Shown here: one piece after another, positions 1 through 13,300 of the stretch
Numbering within the stretch: the stretch's first letter is position 1
Layout: each line of letters starts with the position of its first letter
Assembly: GCF_026151205.1 (NCBI RefSeq)
Contig: NC_087074.1
Location: forward strand, 18,326,712 to 18,390,711
Direction: 5' to 3'
Length of the DNA stretch: 64,000 nucleotides
Origin: Bolinopsis microptera
Taxonomy: Eukaryota > Ctenophora > Tentaculata > Lobata > Bolinopsidae
The notes under the pieces: generated by a model
What the model saw: only the letters and a program-made list of their open reading frames with translations
Told to the model about the DNA's origin: nothing
The model's database searches: none
Position numbers and translations under genes: made by a program

Positions 1-96
1 CAGTGGCACGAAAAGTGGCATGCAACGTATGTCAAGTAAGGATTAATATAGCGCTCGATTTTTAGCGATGAATAAAAAATGATGTGTTTTGTAGAC

Positions 97-420
97 ATTT
101 GTATTGTAGGTTTGCAACCTACCAGGACGCGCGCCGAGTTGGACGAGTATCGCCCGTTAATCATTTGTATAGTGTGCACAGCGCGTCTGCGCTGCACCCA
201 AAATATAGTAACATGACAATCATTTACTATATTTTGAACTGAACATTTTTTGATATTTAATCACAAAACAAAGTCACGAGTTGCAAAATATTAACATAAT
301 TTATCATTTTTTAGTATGATGCAATATTAATTGACAATTAACGATGTCAATTTGCAATCCTTCGCAGCTCGGCGTGGCCCAGTAGTGCATCTCGCCGATA
401 AGCAATATAAATATTGTTTA
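97..420. repeat. GC-rich dispersed repeat, copy 1
   Basis: Contains the palindromic motif gtaggtttgcaacctac followed by aggacgcgcgccgagttgga, and near 360-400 a block running from aatccttcgcagctcgg to tgcatctcgccgataagc. The first block recurs at 26149-26246 and inverted near 25200-25265; the second recurs inverted near 51370-51480. The shared blocks stand out as GC-rich islands in AT-rich DNA. The element class and true ends are not identified. Confidence 0.6.
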
Positions 421-598
421 ACGATAAGCAATCAAGGCCAATCTCTGATATTCTTGTTACCACTTTGCACGTGACGGTAATATGCTGTACTCGTAAAATA
501 TTTTTGTTTTAAGACCGTCGACGAGTTTGAGCATATTAACAATGGTCAAGCTTCTACAGTGTATGACAACCTTTATAATGATAAAATTGACCCAACGC

Positions 599-625
599 GC
601 CCCCGCCCCCCCCCCCCCCCCCCCC
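599..625. repeat. Poly-C tract
   Basis: A run of about 20 C residues preceded by cccccgc. Similar C or G homopolymers recur near 23342-23381, 23929-23943, 40017-40037, 40217-40236, 42514-42533 and 56516-56530, so long G/C runs are a general feature of this genome or its assembly. Exact lengths may be unreliable. Confidence 0.8.
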
Positions 626-729
626 TTTTGATTATGGATGATGATTATTGATTAATCACTCTACACTCGACTTTCACGTAACTTTTTCAACCCGTTCTCT
701 AGCTGGCCCTGACCGACTATTTATATTCG

Positions 730-832
730 AAACCCTAACCTTGGCCTTTTTATTTGATCCCAACCCTAACCCTAATGCCTAACCCAATCCCTAACAGAAA
801 CATATGCTGAAACCGGAAACCCTAACCCTAAC
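730..832. repeat. Degenerate telomere-like CCCTAA repeats
   Basis: Interspersed copies of aaccctaaccctaa and variants (aaccctaacctt, caaccctaaccctaatgcc, aaaccctaaccctaacga) resemble a decayed interstitial block of the TTAGGG telomere repeat found in most animals. The copies are separated by unrelated spacers, so it is not an active telomere. Confidence 0.6.
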
Positions 833-1079
833 GAGAAATTCGACCAACTTCCTTATATAATATACGGTCATATCACGTGATCAAGACAGTTTTTCGCCAA
901 TATATCTCGCAGGGGAGCATTTTAACCTTATGTCATGGGGGTGATTCTGAATCAGCGTCTCGAAAAATCTCGAAGATCGACTGTTAAGTGATTAAGCACG
1001 CTTGTATGATTATATCATTATCATTGACAAATGACAATTGAGTTTATGAATATTATTACTATCAGCCTGGGGTTCCCAG

Positions 1080-1537
1080 GTAAGAGGAAGAGGAAAAGGA
1101 AGAGGAAGAGGAAGAGGAAGAGGAAGAGGAAGAGGAAGAGGAAGAGGAAGAGGAAGAGGAAGAGGAAGAGGAAGAGGAAGAGGAAGAGGAAGAGGAAGAG
1201 GAAGAGGAAGAGGAAGAGGAAGAGGAAGAGGAAGAGGAAGAGGAAGAGGAAGAGGAAGAGGAAGAGGAGGAGGAAGAGGAAGAGGAAGAGGAAGAGGAAG
1301 AGGAGGAGGAAGAGGAAGAGGAAGAGGAAGAGGAAGAGGAAGAGGAAGAGGAAGAGGAAGAGGAAGAGGAAGAGGAAGAGGAAGAGGAAGAGGAAGAGGA
1401 AGAGGAAGAGGAAGAGGAAGAGGAAGAGGAAGAGGAAGAGGAAGAGGAAGAGGAAGAGGAAGAGGAAGAGGAAGAGGAAGAGGAAGAGGAAGAGGAAGAG
1501 GAAGAGGAAGAGGAAGAGGAAGAGGAAGAGGAAGAGT
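1080..1537. repeat. GAAGAG hexanucleotide satellite
   Basis: About 450 bp of almost perfect 6-bp repeats (gaagag/aggaag) with three short gaggag interruptions. One strand is purely purine, so it can form triplex or hinged DNA. Open frames through it, (Lys-Arg)n on + and (Leu-Phe)n on -, are products of the repeat and are not genes. Confidence 0.95.
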
Positions 1538-1823
1538 TTAATTTTGAGCAAATATCATCCTGATAGAGTGATAGTACTTGTTAGTTGTTGTTAAGATTTA
1601 TTATGTTATCAATCACAATCGTCAATCAGGCTATTCTTTTGAATATCCAGTATTCAGTATTACAAGCAAATAATAACGGCACATATTACAGATAACTGTT
1701 TACATTTTCAAGTATAGTTATACTACGTAGACGTGTCTCGTGATCTGCCACTAGACACAGCAGTGGTGTTGCAGACACGCCAGCTCAAGTAATAAAGTGT
1801 TACCATGGGCCGGCACAACACAG

Positions 1824-1884
1824 CACGTGTGCTAGCAATGACACGTGCCAAAGTACACGTGATGGCACGTGTTCGTAGCACGTG
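1824..1884. promoter_or_regulatory. Cluster of five CACGTG E-boxes
   Basis: Perfect CACGTG palindromes begin at 1824, 1842, 1856, 1866 and 1879, five within 61 bp. CACGTG is the established site for bHLH and bHLH-PAS/bHLH-ZIP factors (CLOCK-, MYC-, USF- and TFE-type). The cluster lies about 470 bp before the first recognisable HUNK exon, so it may belong to that promoter. The target gene is inference. Confidence 0.5.
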
Positions 1885-2351
1885 ATCTCACATCTTGTTG
1901 ACAATGCCACCCTACTTGAGAGCCCTCACACTGGCTCAATTGATACTAAAATATTTGCATTATCAAAAGACAGCATCTTGACAAGTAAAATGTCAGTTTT
2001 TGTTTGAACTAGTCGTCCGATTTCTGTGATTGCTTTGTATGATCGAGAGTACGATGATCGATACCATGGTTACCGCTGTTCCCGATACCGTATACAAGAT
2101 ACCCCGGGAAGTTATTCTATCGTACAACAGGTGTTTTATTTAAAACACTACTTATCATGCACTTGAATAGAATTGTTCGCTTACATTATTTCATCAAAAG
2201 CTCTCCAAGTTTGATTCTGTATTGAAGAAGCTGTCTAGAATTATGCTGAAATGCAGCTATCCAATATTTGGTCATTATGCACGGCCACTATAGTCCCCTT
2301 AAAGTTATTGGAAGTAGTGGTATTTTATTTTGACGTTTTTGTTTTCTTCAG

Positions 2352-5300
2352 CAAAAAAAGAGTAGGGAACTATCTGATCGGGAAGAGTATTGGAGAAGGG
2401 GCGTTCGCCAAAGTCAAGGAAGGGCTTCACGTTATAACGGGAGAAAAGGTAATTTTTATTTCGATAAGAATATAATTAATATCTACTCACTGTCCGATGC
2501 TAATGTCGGTTGTTCCAAATATACAACTGTAAACTGTAGTCGTTCAATGCTACTGCCAAACGCAAGTTGCTCAATGCTACTGCTGTTCAAAACGATGATC
2601 ATTTGTGTAATGCAGCTGCTAGGTGTTGAATACAACTAGGTGTTTTTTAACCATCGCACAAGTTGTTGAACCCATGACGTAAGTATGTATAATTGTTCAA
2701 TACAACTGCTTCCCGATCTGTTTAGTTGTTAGTTGATCATTTGATCGGCAATCATTTGTTTGATGAAACCGCCAGTTTTTCAAAGAAAATCCTGTTCACT
2801 TGTATCGTTTTAATTTATTGCAACTATTATTAACTGATGCAACTATCAGTTTACCCCTCATCAAAGTGTAAGACGTTAAATGTGTTCAAATATCCAGGTA
2901 GCGATAAAAATTATCGACAAGACGAAAGCTAAACAAGACAGCTACCTGTGGAAAAACTTGAAGAGAGAAGTAAAACTACTGCAATGCATGAGGCACCCTA
3001 ATGTGGTAAGAATCACTACAAAATAGCTCTTCTTAAGCACGCCTGTCATAATTGGTTTACAAAACGCACTGCATCCAAGTTCGGAAAAAGCAGTCTAAAA
3101 ACCCAGTCATTATTTTAATCGTTATCAGAATAAAATCACGTTTTACCCCTGCAATTTCTACAGGTGAGTCTGTACGAGAGTCTCGAAACAGAGATTGCTT
3201 ATTATCTGGTCTTGGAGCTGATCAGAGGGGGTGAGATGAAGGACTATATCTCCAAATCTGATCGTCTCTCCGAGAAAGAAACCAAAAAGTAAGTTTTTAT
3301 AAGACAGCTTATTGTAAGAATAAAAATATGTTTCGTATGTTTTTAGTTATACTGCATCAGAATTAACTTTGTTTGTAGCACGAACAGAGAATTGAATATA
3401 CATTTCATGCATTTTTAATGGTGTATTTTGTCACTCGATCATATCAATTCGTATTTCAAGTTGCGGTTAAGATGAGCAACTTTGCGTTAAATACGTTGTA
3501 GCATGTGATCTATATGTCACGTGACAATTTAACGTCATTTCTTCATTGTCTGACGATACTATTTAAAGATGAATGATGTTTTCCATACTGCTTTAGAGTG
3601 GTGATATTTGATAGTATCAATGGACAAAAATAGATACCAGCCGCAATCAGTGGCTGTTATGTATTGGATCACAAAATTTCAACTTAAATTTCAGGTTCAT
3701 GCGCCAACTCCTGAGCGCAGTGTGGCACATCCACAGCGCTGGGGTAGTCCACAGGGACCTGAAAGTGGAGAACATAATGCTAAGCAGATCAGGGGACATC
3801 AAGATCATAGACTTCGGACTGAGCAACTGTTTAAAGTCGTTAGAGAGTAAGGGAGGACGAGGTACACAGTGTGGTTCACCTGCTTATGCAGCTCCAGAGC
3901 TGCTGGCCAACAAGGGATACGACAAACGAGTAGATATTTGGGCCATGTAAGTGGTTATATTAAGTAGCTTATATTATTAGTAGCTTATTGATGTTTCAAT
4001 TAATGGGTCTGACTAACGTATTGTGATCGCTATTTCACTAACCCGATGATATATTGCTTTTATCAGCATCGTACTCTTGTCATGTCCAATTTCAAGTGAA
4101 AATTTTCAGAGGAATCAACATGTTTGCCATGTTGGTTGGGAAACTCCCCTTCAAAGTGAAACCCTTCAACCTGAAAAAGTTGTATCAAAAGATGATCACT
4201 GGAGACATGGAACTATTGCCCCCTGGTACCTCTCAAGGTATGTACCGTACTCAGCCAATCAGGGCTTCTTTAGCTGTAGATTTAGGTAATACACCATGAA
4301 GCAGTGATTAGATTCTTGATTAGGTGCACAGCAATTCTGCTAGTTTAATCTAACATAGCTTAATCTAAAATGTAACTTCAGAAGCAAGAGATTTGCTGCA
4401 ACGTCTGCTACAACCCGACCCCAAGGATCGTATAGAAATCAAGGAATGTGCATCTCACCAGTGGTTGGCGGAGGGACCTATTTCTTTCATTAGCTCTCCC
4501 AACTTCCCCGTCACTGAGGAACTCAATCAAGAGGTAAGAGTCTTGTTAGCTAGATTTTTAGTGAAAAGTGTGGTCCATAACCAATTATCTTAATATAATC
4601 TCCCCGACTAACATAACCAACTACTCAATCTCTGTCAAGATCTTGCCGATAACAGATCGCATGGTATAAAAGTGTTTGTTCAGGTGATCTCGTATATGGA
4701 GGAGTTCCACAACGTAAACGTTCACTCTCTAGTTCTGGATTTGCTCACTCACAACATCAATCCCAATACCGCTACTTACCATCACATGGCTAAGAAATTC
4801 GACAGGTACGTTTGGCGCTTCACAAACAATGTGACGTTATGTGAAGTTCAAACCATACTTTCTTCTATATTGTTCTGTATTATTCCATATTGTTCTGTAT
4901 TCTTCCATATTTTTCTGTATCCTTCCACATTTTTCTTCTATTCATAGACAAACTCGTCAGGTATCTGAGAGAACAAGAAAGGGGTTCTAAATCCTCGCTT
5001 AATGCTATGGATGACTCTCTCCTAACTACACCCTCCAAGAAAGAAATCACCTCAACACGCCGTGGCTCAAAAACAAAAGTTTTGAAACGTCGTCCCAAAA
5101 CTGCTGGTACGGCTGTAAAACGCTCAGAGTCACAAAATGACCATACGACCCATTCCTCTGGAATAAAACCGAGGAGGAACTCTGTTGGCAACATCGTGAA
5201 GAAAACCAGCGAAAAGAAACAAAGTACCTCAACCCCCACTTCTAAAGAAGCGTTCAGAGGTAGTAATGGCCTGGGAGTTGGGAAAGCTGACACAGGATCC

Positions 5301-6086
5301 CCAACCAGCAGTGAAGATACCACCAGCAAGAACACACCCGAAGACTCTGGCTTCTCCGGGTCTCGGAAAATGAGCATGGTTTCGTCGACAGGATCCGCAG
5401 TGCCGAGCAAATCGAATCTAAGTTACAAAGCGGGCGGGACAAGTTTAGGTTCAAGTTACCAGAGACAGTACAAGTACAGGTCAGATGATAATGTGAACAC
5501 CGTGTACAGTTCAATACCAGCCAGAACAGACAACAACTCTTCAAGGAGCAGGGATGGTAAGGCCAACTGGAGACAAACCCCCCTCATTAAAACCAAGTAT
5601 GTCAGTAACACCGTGTCAGCTCGAGCCAGCCCAGTGTCCCTAGCACGAGTTTCCAACAAAACCGTCCACTTCCAGACAAACAAACGAACAGACAAACGTT
5701 CAGACACGCCCAGCATGCTGTCTGAGAACAGTCTGGCAGTGGCAAACACTCGGCCTGTCTCCCGGGCAACTAACGGCTACACTGTAACGTACGGCACTTC
5801 AGCCGGGATACAGTGGCCTCCGATAAAGGACAGTTCAGCTAAGTCAGAGCGGGGATATGCCATGAAGTCTCCCTTGCCAGGAGGACATGCTGCCTCGTTG
5901 CTGGGGCAACACGACGCTGTCAACAAACAGTCCATGAGTTATCGGTGGAGGTCTGAGTTACAGAGGGCAAAGATTGCCATTAACAAGAACACCACCCACA
6001 TCTTGAAGAGAAACATTTCCTTTCCAGCTGAGGCAGCATATCGGCCCCAAACTGGCTCAGCGTACAGGACTTATTCATACAGGTAG
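2352..6086 (+). CDS. HUNK: HUNK-like serine/threonine protein kinase (5' end missing)
   Basis: Exons by GT-AG and phase continuity: 2352-2448, 2898-3005, 3164-3288, 3695-3946, 4110-4237, 4382-4533, 4684-4805, 4961-6086 (TAG stop). They total about 702 residues, close to vertebrate HUNK (about 714). Visible kinase elements in order: RVGNYLIGKSIGEGAFAKV glycine loop, VAIK lysine, HRDLKVEN catalytic loop, DFGLSN metal site, and QCGSPAYAAPELL activation/APE segment, followed by a WL-ending C-lobe. The APE segment and the KKFDRYL stretch after the kinase domain favour HUNK over the related MARK and SNRK groups of the SNF1/AMPK family. All catalytic residues are present, so it should phosphorylate Ser/Thr; substrates are unknown. 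The roughly 375-residue tail is Ser/Thr/Lys/Arg-rich and low complexity. The initiator Met is not resolved: an in-frame ATG at 2251 gives a hydrophobic leader, but the polypyrimidine tract and AG at 2350-2351 argue for an upstream exon. Confidence 0.88.
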
Positions 6087-7395
6087 TAATAGTCTCAAAT
6101 AGCTGAACTTTGATCTTTTGTGTAATTTTGTTTTGAATAGTAGAAGTGCATGATATAATTTGTGTTCTTGAGTTTTGTATTTTGATTATTACTTTATTAT
6201 TAAGACTTTTCTGACGACAATTTCGATTAAGATGCAACTGTTTCACTTTTGAATTTGCCGATGTCAGCCGATGCTTAAGGTGGCTAAGTGGAATATAAAG
6301 TGTCCGTCAGTATTCACCGCTCCACAATAAGCTCCGTAGAAAAGCTTTCGTGGTATTGTCAGGACATCTTTCTTCTACCGTCATTGATGTACGATTCATA
6401 TGATTTATTCTCGGTACTTTCTCTGATTTTTAACAAAATAAAATGCGATATCTAAGCGAATTCAGCTCGTAAATACATAAAACTTCTACAATAACACTAA
6501 GCAAACATAAATCTACTATCACACAATAAAAGAATAGTTTGGAAATCACAAGTAGCATCCACGGACTCTATCCTTTGACTCGTTTCTCTTCCCATGTTTC
6601 AAAAATAAAATGCCCATCTTTCCTTACTTTATTATTTTTCCTGTTTTTATTATGATTCTTTCATCTTTTTAAAAGAGGATCATCGACTATCAGTGCCGCT
6701 GTCAATGGCACTCCCCCACTTTAATAAAATAACCATTATCAAGTATACTTTCAAGTGGGATTGACCACAATTAAATAACAAAGAACACATTGTTCTTTGA
6801 GATGACCGCTGTACATCGGTCCTGCATGTTCAGTACAAAGAGCAATGATAAAAGATCTTTGTACTTAAACGTACTTCATTCAAAAAGTACTCTTCCGAAA
6901 CTATCGATGACGTTATCATTATGTTTATCTCAAGATATTAAAAATATCAAGGATTAACTATCAAAACATCACAGTGATGATCTATAGTGACCAACTGATA
7001 CAGTAATACATGCTATCATGTAACAATAATTTTATGTTTAATGATCAATAAATTGGCTGAGAATTTTAACCTGTCATCCGTGGATTCTGTACGTTAATTT
7101 TCCAAATATTTAACAATGAGTCTATAAACACTTATAAAGCAAATTATTATTAATAATCTGTAAAAATTCTACCCTTCTGTGTGTACTATGATACACTGTA
7201 CAACTTTCTAAAACACTGAAAATATTGCTAACAAATGGTTATTAAAATATAAGCACTCAAAAGATATCATAACTTTATACTTAGCGATACATCGTACGGG
7301 TTAAAATAGCAAGTATAGTGTCTCTATAACTGTTCGTAAAATTCTCACGATCAAATAATATGGACTGTTCTAGTTCGTTGTCCGATCATAAGGTC
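6087..7395. other. Convergent intergenic spacer (3' UTRs)
   Basis: Lies between the HUNK-like stop (+) and the FHAD1-like stop (-). It is AT-rich with several AATAAA-type signals on + (for example near 6437 and 6526) and TTTATT complements usable on -. No open frame with coding character was seen; the region is probably two tail-to-tail 3' UTRs plus spacer. Confidence 0.6.
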
Positions 7396-10300
7396 TCAGA
7401 ACCTCAAGAGAGTGGTAGCAGTATCATCTTCACTCTTCAGCAACACTTGAGGGGAGTAGAACAAGTTGAAAGCGTGTTTATCTATCTTGTGAAGCTTTTC
7501 AGCTTGTAATCAGTTCCTGAAATGATACTTGGAATCTAATTTAATGATCATAGTTTGGCGAATATTATCACTTTATCAGTTATTCATAGAAGAATAGAGA
7601 AAACTAAAGGGATGATAAATCGCGAAAGCTGAAAAGAAGTAAAACAGCTAAAAAAGTCACCAACGTACCTCTTTTAACTTCTTAATGTCGTAATTCTTCC
7701 TCTTAATCTCCTCGTGATGCTGCTTCTTGAGCAGCTCTATTTGACTCTCTGTTCGGGGATCTGGACACTGGTGTTGCAGTGCTGGCTCCGAGTTAACCTC
7801 TCTGTTTGCCTGATAAACAAGGGCATTATTAGCTTAAACTTTTCAGCCTTTCAAAATGATTTTTTGAACCGTGAATCATAAGAGTATTATCTATTCATTG
7901 AGTCAAAACACCAGACTATAGCAATTAAATAACGATGCAAATTTTACCACAAGCTAAAAATAATCTCACATTTCTCTGAGCCAACGCATGGTTGAGTCTC
8001 TGTTGCTGATCGAGCTCTCCTTGGAGATGTGTCAGGCTCTTCCTCAACTGCGAACTCTCTTCTTGCAGCGAGGTAACCTTCTTCTTCAGCACTGTCGCTT
8101 CTACACCAGCGTCATCTGCGTCTAATTCTGACCTCCTGAAAATAATAATTTTAAGTTGTTGATTGGTAACTATTTTTCAGATGGTCACGCAGAACTCAGG
8201 AGTAAGGTTAATTGTCGTCTGTGAGTCTGTAAAGCTATAAACGTGATTAAATATTAACATGATAAAATAAAACGTGTATGATATGAACATGATTAATAAA
8301 TCTGGTGACTTGAAACCTAAGATGAGAAAGGTCCTCTTGGTAGGAGGAGAGGAGGACATCTTTTTGTGAGAGTCTGGTAGTAACAGCAATTATCTGAGCC
8401 CCAATATCTGCCGTCATCAGGGCCCTGTCCTTCAGACTGTGCTCCAGTCTCTCAATTGTCAGATAAGAGATTGGGTGCTGGGGCTGGTTCAGGGCTGAGC
8501 GCACTTCCGTTGCCAGGGATGAGAACTGAAATATATTTGAGATGCTGTTATTAAAAAATAAGGCTTAACAAAATTTACAGATAGAAAACAGCTGAAATCA
8601 ACAAATCAAAGGTAAATTGACAAGTCGAGATAAAAATGTATAGAGTGTACTCACACAAGCTTCACTGTGTCCAAGTAGCCTCTGAGAATCATTCAGCTCT
8701 GACTTGACTTGTTTCACGATATCTGCATTCTTCTCCGTGGTTGAATTCAACTGACGAGCCTAACAATCAGCATATAAACATTCCAATCGTTTTCACTTGC
8801 ACTTCAAAAACATAAACACATAACAACATTACAACACTCAAAAACATGAACAATCTACCAAGCATGAAATCCTAAAACTGTAATATATCTATCCTACAGT
8901 GTACAACTTTTCTGTCCACATTGGTGTACTAACCTTAGTCTTCAGATCACTCTCCTTCGATCCATACTCCAAATCTTTGTTTTTAAGAGCAGCTCTCAGC
9001 TCATTAAGCTCCTTCTTTAGTCTGATTATCTGCTGATTTCCTTCAACAGTTGGCTCCGCTAAAATAAATTGTCCATCAAACTTTATTTACTCGATTATAA
9101 ATATTAATCTCTAGATTCTTAAAATTTACTATGCTCAAATTAAGATCTGTTTGAACGAGATTAAAACATCAAAATTTAAATTTAATCCTGCTTTTAAGAT
9201 ATGATTTGCATGTTTTTCACACAATTTTAACAGAATTAACTAAGTTCTCACAGAAAGTGGGCGTCTTAGATTTGAGCTGAGCCCTGAACTCTGCGAGTGC
9301 CATTCTCTGTTTATCAATGATAATCCCATGCCTCTCATCCATACATCTCTTGCCCATCTCCACACCATCTTTCTCCTCCTCCGTCTATAAAACAATATAA
9401 TTACACACTCGTGACGAAAATAAGTGTGATATCATAGCCGCGACTCTCACTTGTTTACAAAATACAAAACAATAAGCGATTGAAGGAAGGATGACGGAAC
9501 ATCAGTATGGAGTGATTTGCTTTCGTAAGAAAACAACACACTGCAGCTATTATTTGCGTCCCGTGGTCTACGGGAGTACGAGGAGCTGCCTTGTCGTCCC
9601 TTAATCGGTAATTTTTAATGGATATTTAATGAATGGCCCTTGTCATGTCCTGATAATCTTAATTTAAACTTAATTTAACAGTTGCATAATCAAATAAGTT
9701 CCATGCTAGAATCTCTTAGTTTAGATATTTTTTCTTGGCAATGCGAACTTATTTAGACGGTTTTAAAATAGGAGACAAATATATTATGCAACTTACCATT
9801 TCACGTTCTTTGTACTCAATCTTCACTTTCTGTTGTACCTTCTGAAATTATTTTACGGAAATTAATATCTAGGCTCGCAGACAAAACCTTTTAACGGAGC
9901 AGACAAAACTTTTCTCAACTTTCCAACTGAATGGTACACCGCTCGTGATTAAAGGAAGGCTATTCCAAATTATAGGAAGGATACAATATAAATGAGGAGA
10001 CAACTAGAAATTAGAGATTAAAGATTTACCATACTATAACACGTACCAACCACATATAAATTTCACAACCAACCTTAGGCAACTTTTCAGGAACAAGAGA
10101 AAGTTTCTTTTTCTCTTTCTGCAGCTCCAACTGGAGCATATCAATACTTTCCCGCTGTATTTCTATCTGTTTGGTTTGCTGGGCTATCTTATCCTGCATA
10201 TTCTCCCTCTCTATCTTCTGCTTCTCACTGAGTTCCCCGCTCATATCAGACAGCCGAGCTGCTGCTCCAGCTAAGTCGCACCTTAGTCCTTGGATTTGAA

Positions 10301-13300
10301 CTGCTCTCTGGTCCGCCTCTGCTTTGGCAAGACCGAACTCTCTCCTGGCAGATGTATGGTTAATAAAAGTTCTGAGTCACGCACAGAAGGTAGAATTTAT
10401 TGTAATAAGTGCAAGATTGCTGGTTTTTCAGATTTATCAGTTGACAGGATGCAGAAAGATTGCAATTCAATAATAATATCATGTAAGATATAATCACTGT
10501 TTATAATAAACAGCCTCTATTATTATAAACCTGAGGGTATTAGAGAGAGTTTGGAGTCTTTGTATCTCTCTCTGCATCTCAATCTCCCGGCACTTCAATA
10601 TCTCGTACGGCTCAGGCGGGGGCGGCGGTACGGCTACAAATTTATTGATATAAACAGTCTCTATAATATTAATGTTTTCATGCATAATTAATAATCTTCA
10701 TATGCGCATGTTATTCTGCAGGAGTTTAAAGCTTTTTCGCAAGCTTGACAAAAGTTTGATGGTTGAGAGATCGATCATTGTGATTTTGAGAAATTAAATA
10801 AATATCTTAAGAACAATGTCATGTGACGATCCAATAGCGATCATCGATTAAACTCTTTAAACAAAATCGCACACGACTCGATATTCATCATACCTTCCAG
10901 TTTGGAGAGTGAATCATTAAGATTGAGCTCCATGTCATTACAGCGTGAGTTCATAGAATGTAACTTATTTTCCATTGTAACGATTGTCACTGCATATTGC
11001 CTGTTCTGAAGCAATAAAATGTTAGCATGTAATATGTCGAGAATGTTGGTGTCCATGCTAGGATATCTGAGGGGAGACGATGCACAAGTTTAAAACACGA
11101 GAAATATCATAATCTCTCACTGTTAGATGTTTAACTAGTTATGTAGGTAGTTAGTTACCTGTTCTCGGAGTGATTCAGTCTCATGTTCGAGAGCATCAAG
11201 TTTGTCTTTCTGCTCCACACCTGTTCGCCTCATTGAAAAAGTATCAGAGTCAAACTTGGACATCTTCTCACGCAAACTCTCCTGAAATATCAGGGTTTTA
11301 AGTTTCTGTAGTTCTTAAAGATTCTCTGTTTTCGAGCAGAAGACATTGAATATATTGTAAAATGGAATTACATTTTTCATAAATTTTTCCAACCCTTAGT
11401 TAAAATATGCATGTCTGGTTAAAGATAAGTTTGATATGACCGTTTTAGTTGACAGGACAATAGCCAATTACGCAATATGTCGTTAGGTGTGGTAACCGGT
11501 TACCGGTGACGCTATGCGTAGAGAAAGCTTATGGATATTTTGAAAACGTTGCCATAGCAACGCCACAAATATAGTTTTAGGTTTCACTAAAACGTGTGCG
11601 CGGCTCGAAATATCATTTTACTCGCTGATTGAGTGCCACGGTTGGTAAACCTTTACTTGTTTCGCGCGTTACAACTTTCAAATATGGTAGACCTACTCGG
11701 CAATTTAAAATTGTTTTAAAATGCGTCGCAAACAGTTTATTAAACATTCTGGTTTTTGATACAAACGGTTCACGTTGTTATTCCAAACAAAGGAATATAT
11801 AGAAGAAAACCAACCTCCATCATCCGTGAAGTCTTCTCCGCTTTGATAAGTTCTTCTATTTTAGCCTCCAATGCGGCTTGCTTTGTGGAACTTAGTGCTT
11901 CATTCTGCAAATTTTAAACATGAATTACCAGCCTTCAGCTGTGATTGATCATGATCGATCGAAAAGCAAGCATCAAATCCAGTTCACTCAGTTAAAATAC
12001 CTTGAATAAGTGTATGCTTGAAAGGTATTCTAAAATTAGAAAACTAACTTCTTTATGAACTTGGATCTGAGTCTCGAGATGGGTTATTTTCTTCGTCAGG
12101 GAGGTGGTTTGAGAGGAGTATTCCCCTCTCATTTCACTCTGCTTCTGCTGCTCACTCACATACAGCCCCCTCATTTGCTCTTCGTGAAGCCGCTTTAGTG
12201 TCTGGGGATTTCCGGTTACTAAAATACTAATTATATTTAAATATTATATTAATATTAATGCTTTTCAAACAAAGTTACAACGAATTCTTCATGTAGTGCA
12301 TCCTGGGTTTGGACAGGATATGCCCGTTTAAAATATTTCCATCACGTAACATTACATAATTCTCAATAAATGTAATAGATTTGTAGTGTTGTAATTAGTT
12401 CAAATGTTATTTAGGCATTAAAATTCCTTAACAGATTTAAACATACAACAGTCATATCATTAACCGAATTTGATCAACAATAATTAAACTTTCACTCATC
12501 ACTGGGCCAACAAACCTCAAGTTCATCCCTGAGAGTTGACGTGTGTTTCTTGTGCTCAGCAGCTAACTTCCCTTCGTAACTATCCACAGTGTTTCTAAGC
12601 TTCTCTTCAAGTCCAGCTTTCTCCTCCCTCAGTCGTATAGTTGTGGACTTGAGATTGTCTATTATCTCTTCCACACCTGGGGTTTCTGGGTATTGAGGTT
12701 AGGTAACCACGACAACCAGCACAGCGCACATACAAGGGTAGTAGTTATAGTGATAACACAGCCAGACGAGAAGGCTTTGTTTGTTGTTAGGCTTTGTTTA
12801 GATTTAAAATGATCTCAGAAAATATTTGTGGGCTTCTATAAATATAGAATTGATACTTTAGTTCAAGGGTAACGTAAGCTTTAAAAAACATAACTTGTTA
12901 ATTGTCTTCAGCTGGTAAAAGAGTAAGAAGATGCGACACTGATTACGGAACAGAACACTCTACAGATCTCACAAAAAAGCACAGCATTTCTAGGAGCAAA
13001 CAAATATACGGTGATGTTTCATTTCAAATTACAGTTCATATTGGCGGATGAAAACATTTAGTAAAACAAAAACATTGCACAACATTGAACACTCACTCAG
13101 ACGAGATGGTAGCCCGGTGTCTTTAGCAGCTCTGACAGCAGTGGCAGTCTTCTTCTCGACTTCAGAGGAGTATTTCTCCACTGCTCGAGCTAGGGTTAGA
13201 ACCATACCCTGCAAAATACAGTTATATTGTTAGGGTCAATTATTACCAGAAAACCTTACCTAATACCTGATAGTCATATTACAATATAATAACACCAGTG

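Noticed and set aside
1021-1594. Long (KR)n and (FL)n open frames
   Set aside because: Created entirely by the GAAGAG hexanucleotide array; no unique protein sequence.
4880-5749. Several minus-strand frames opposite the HUNK tail
   Set aside because: Shadows of the long + strand exon, which has consistent phase and family features.
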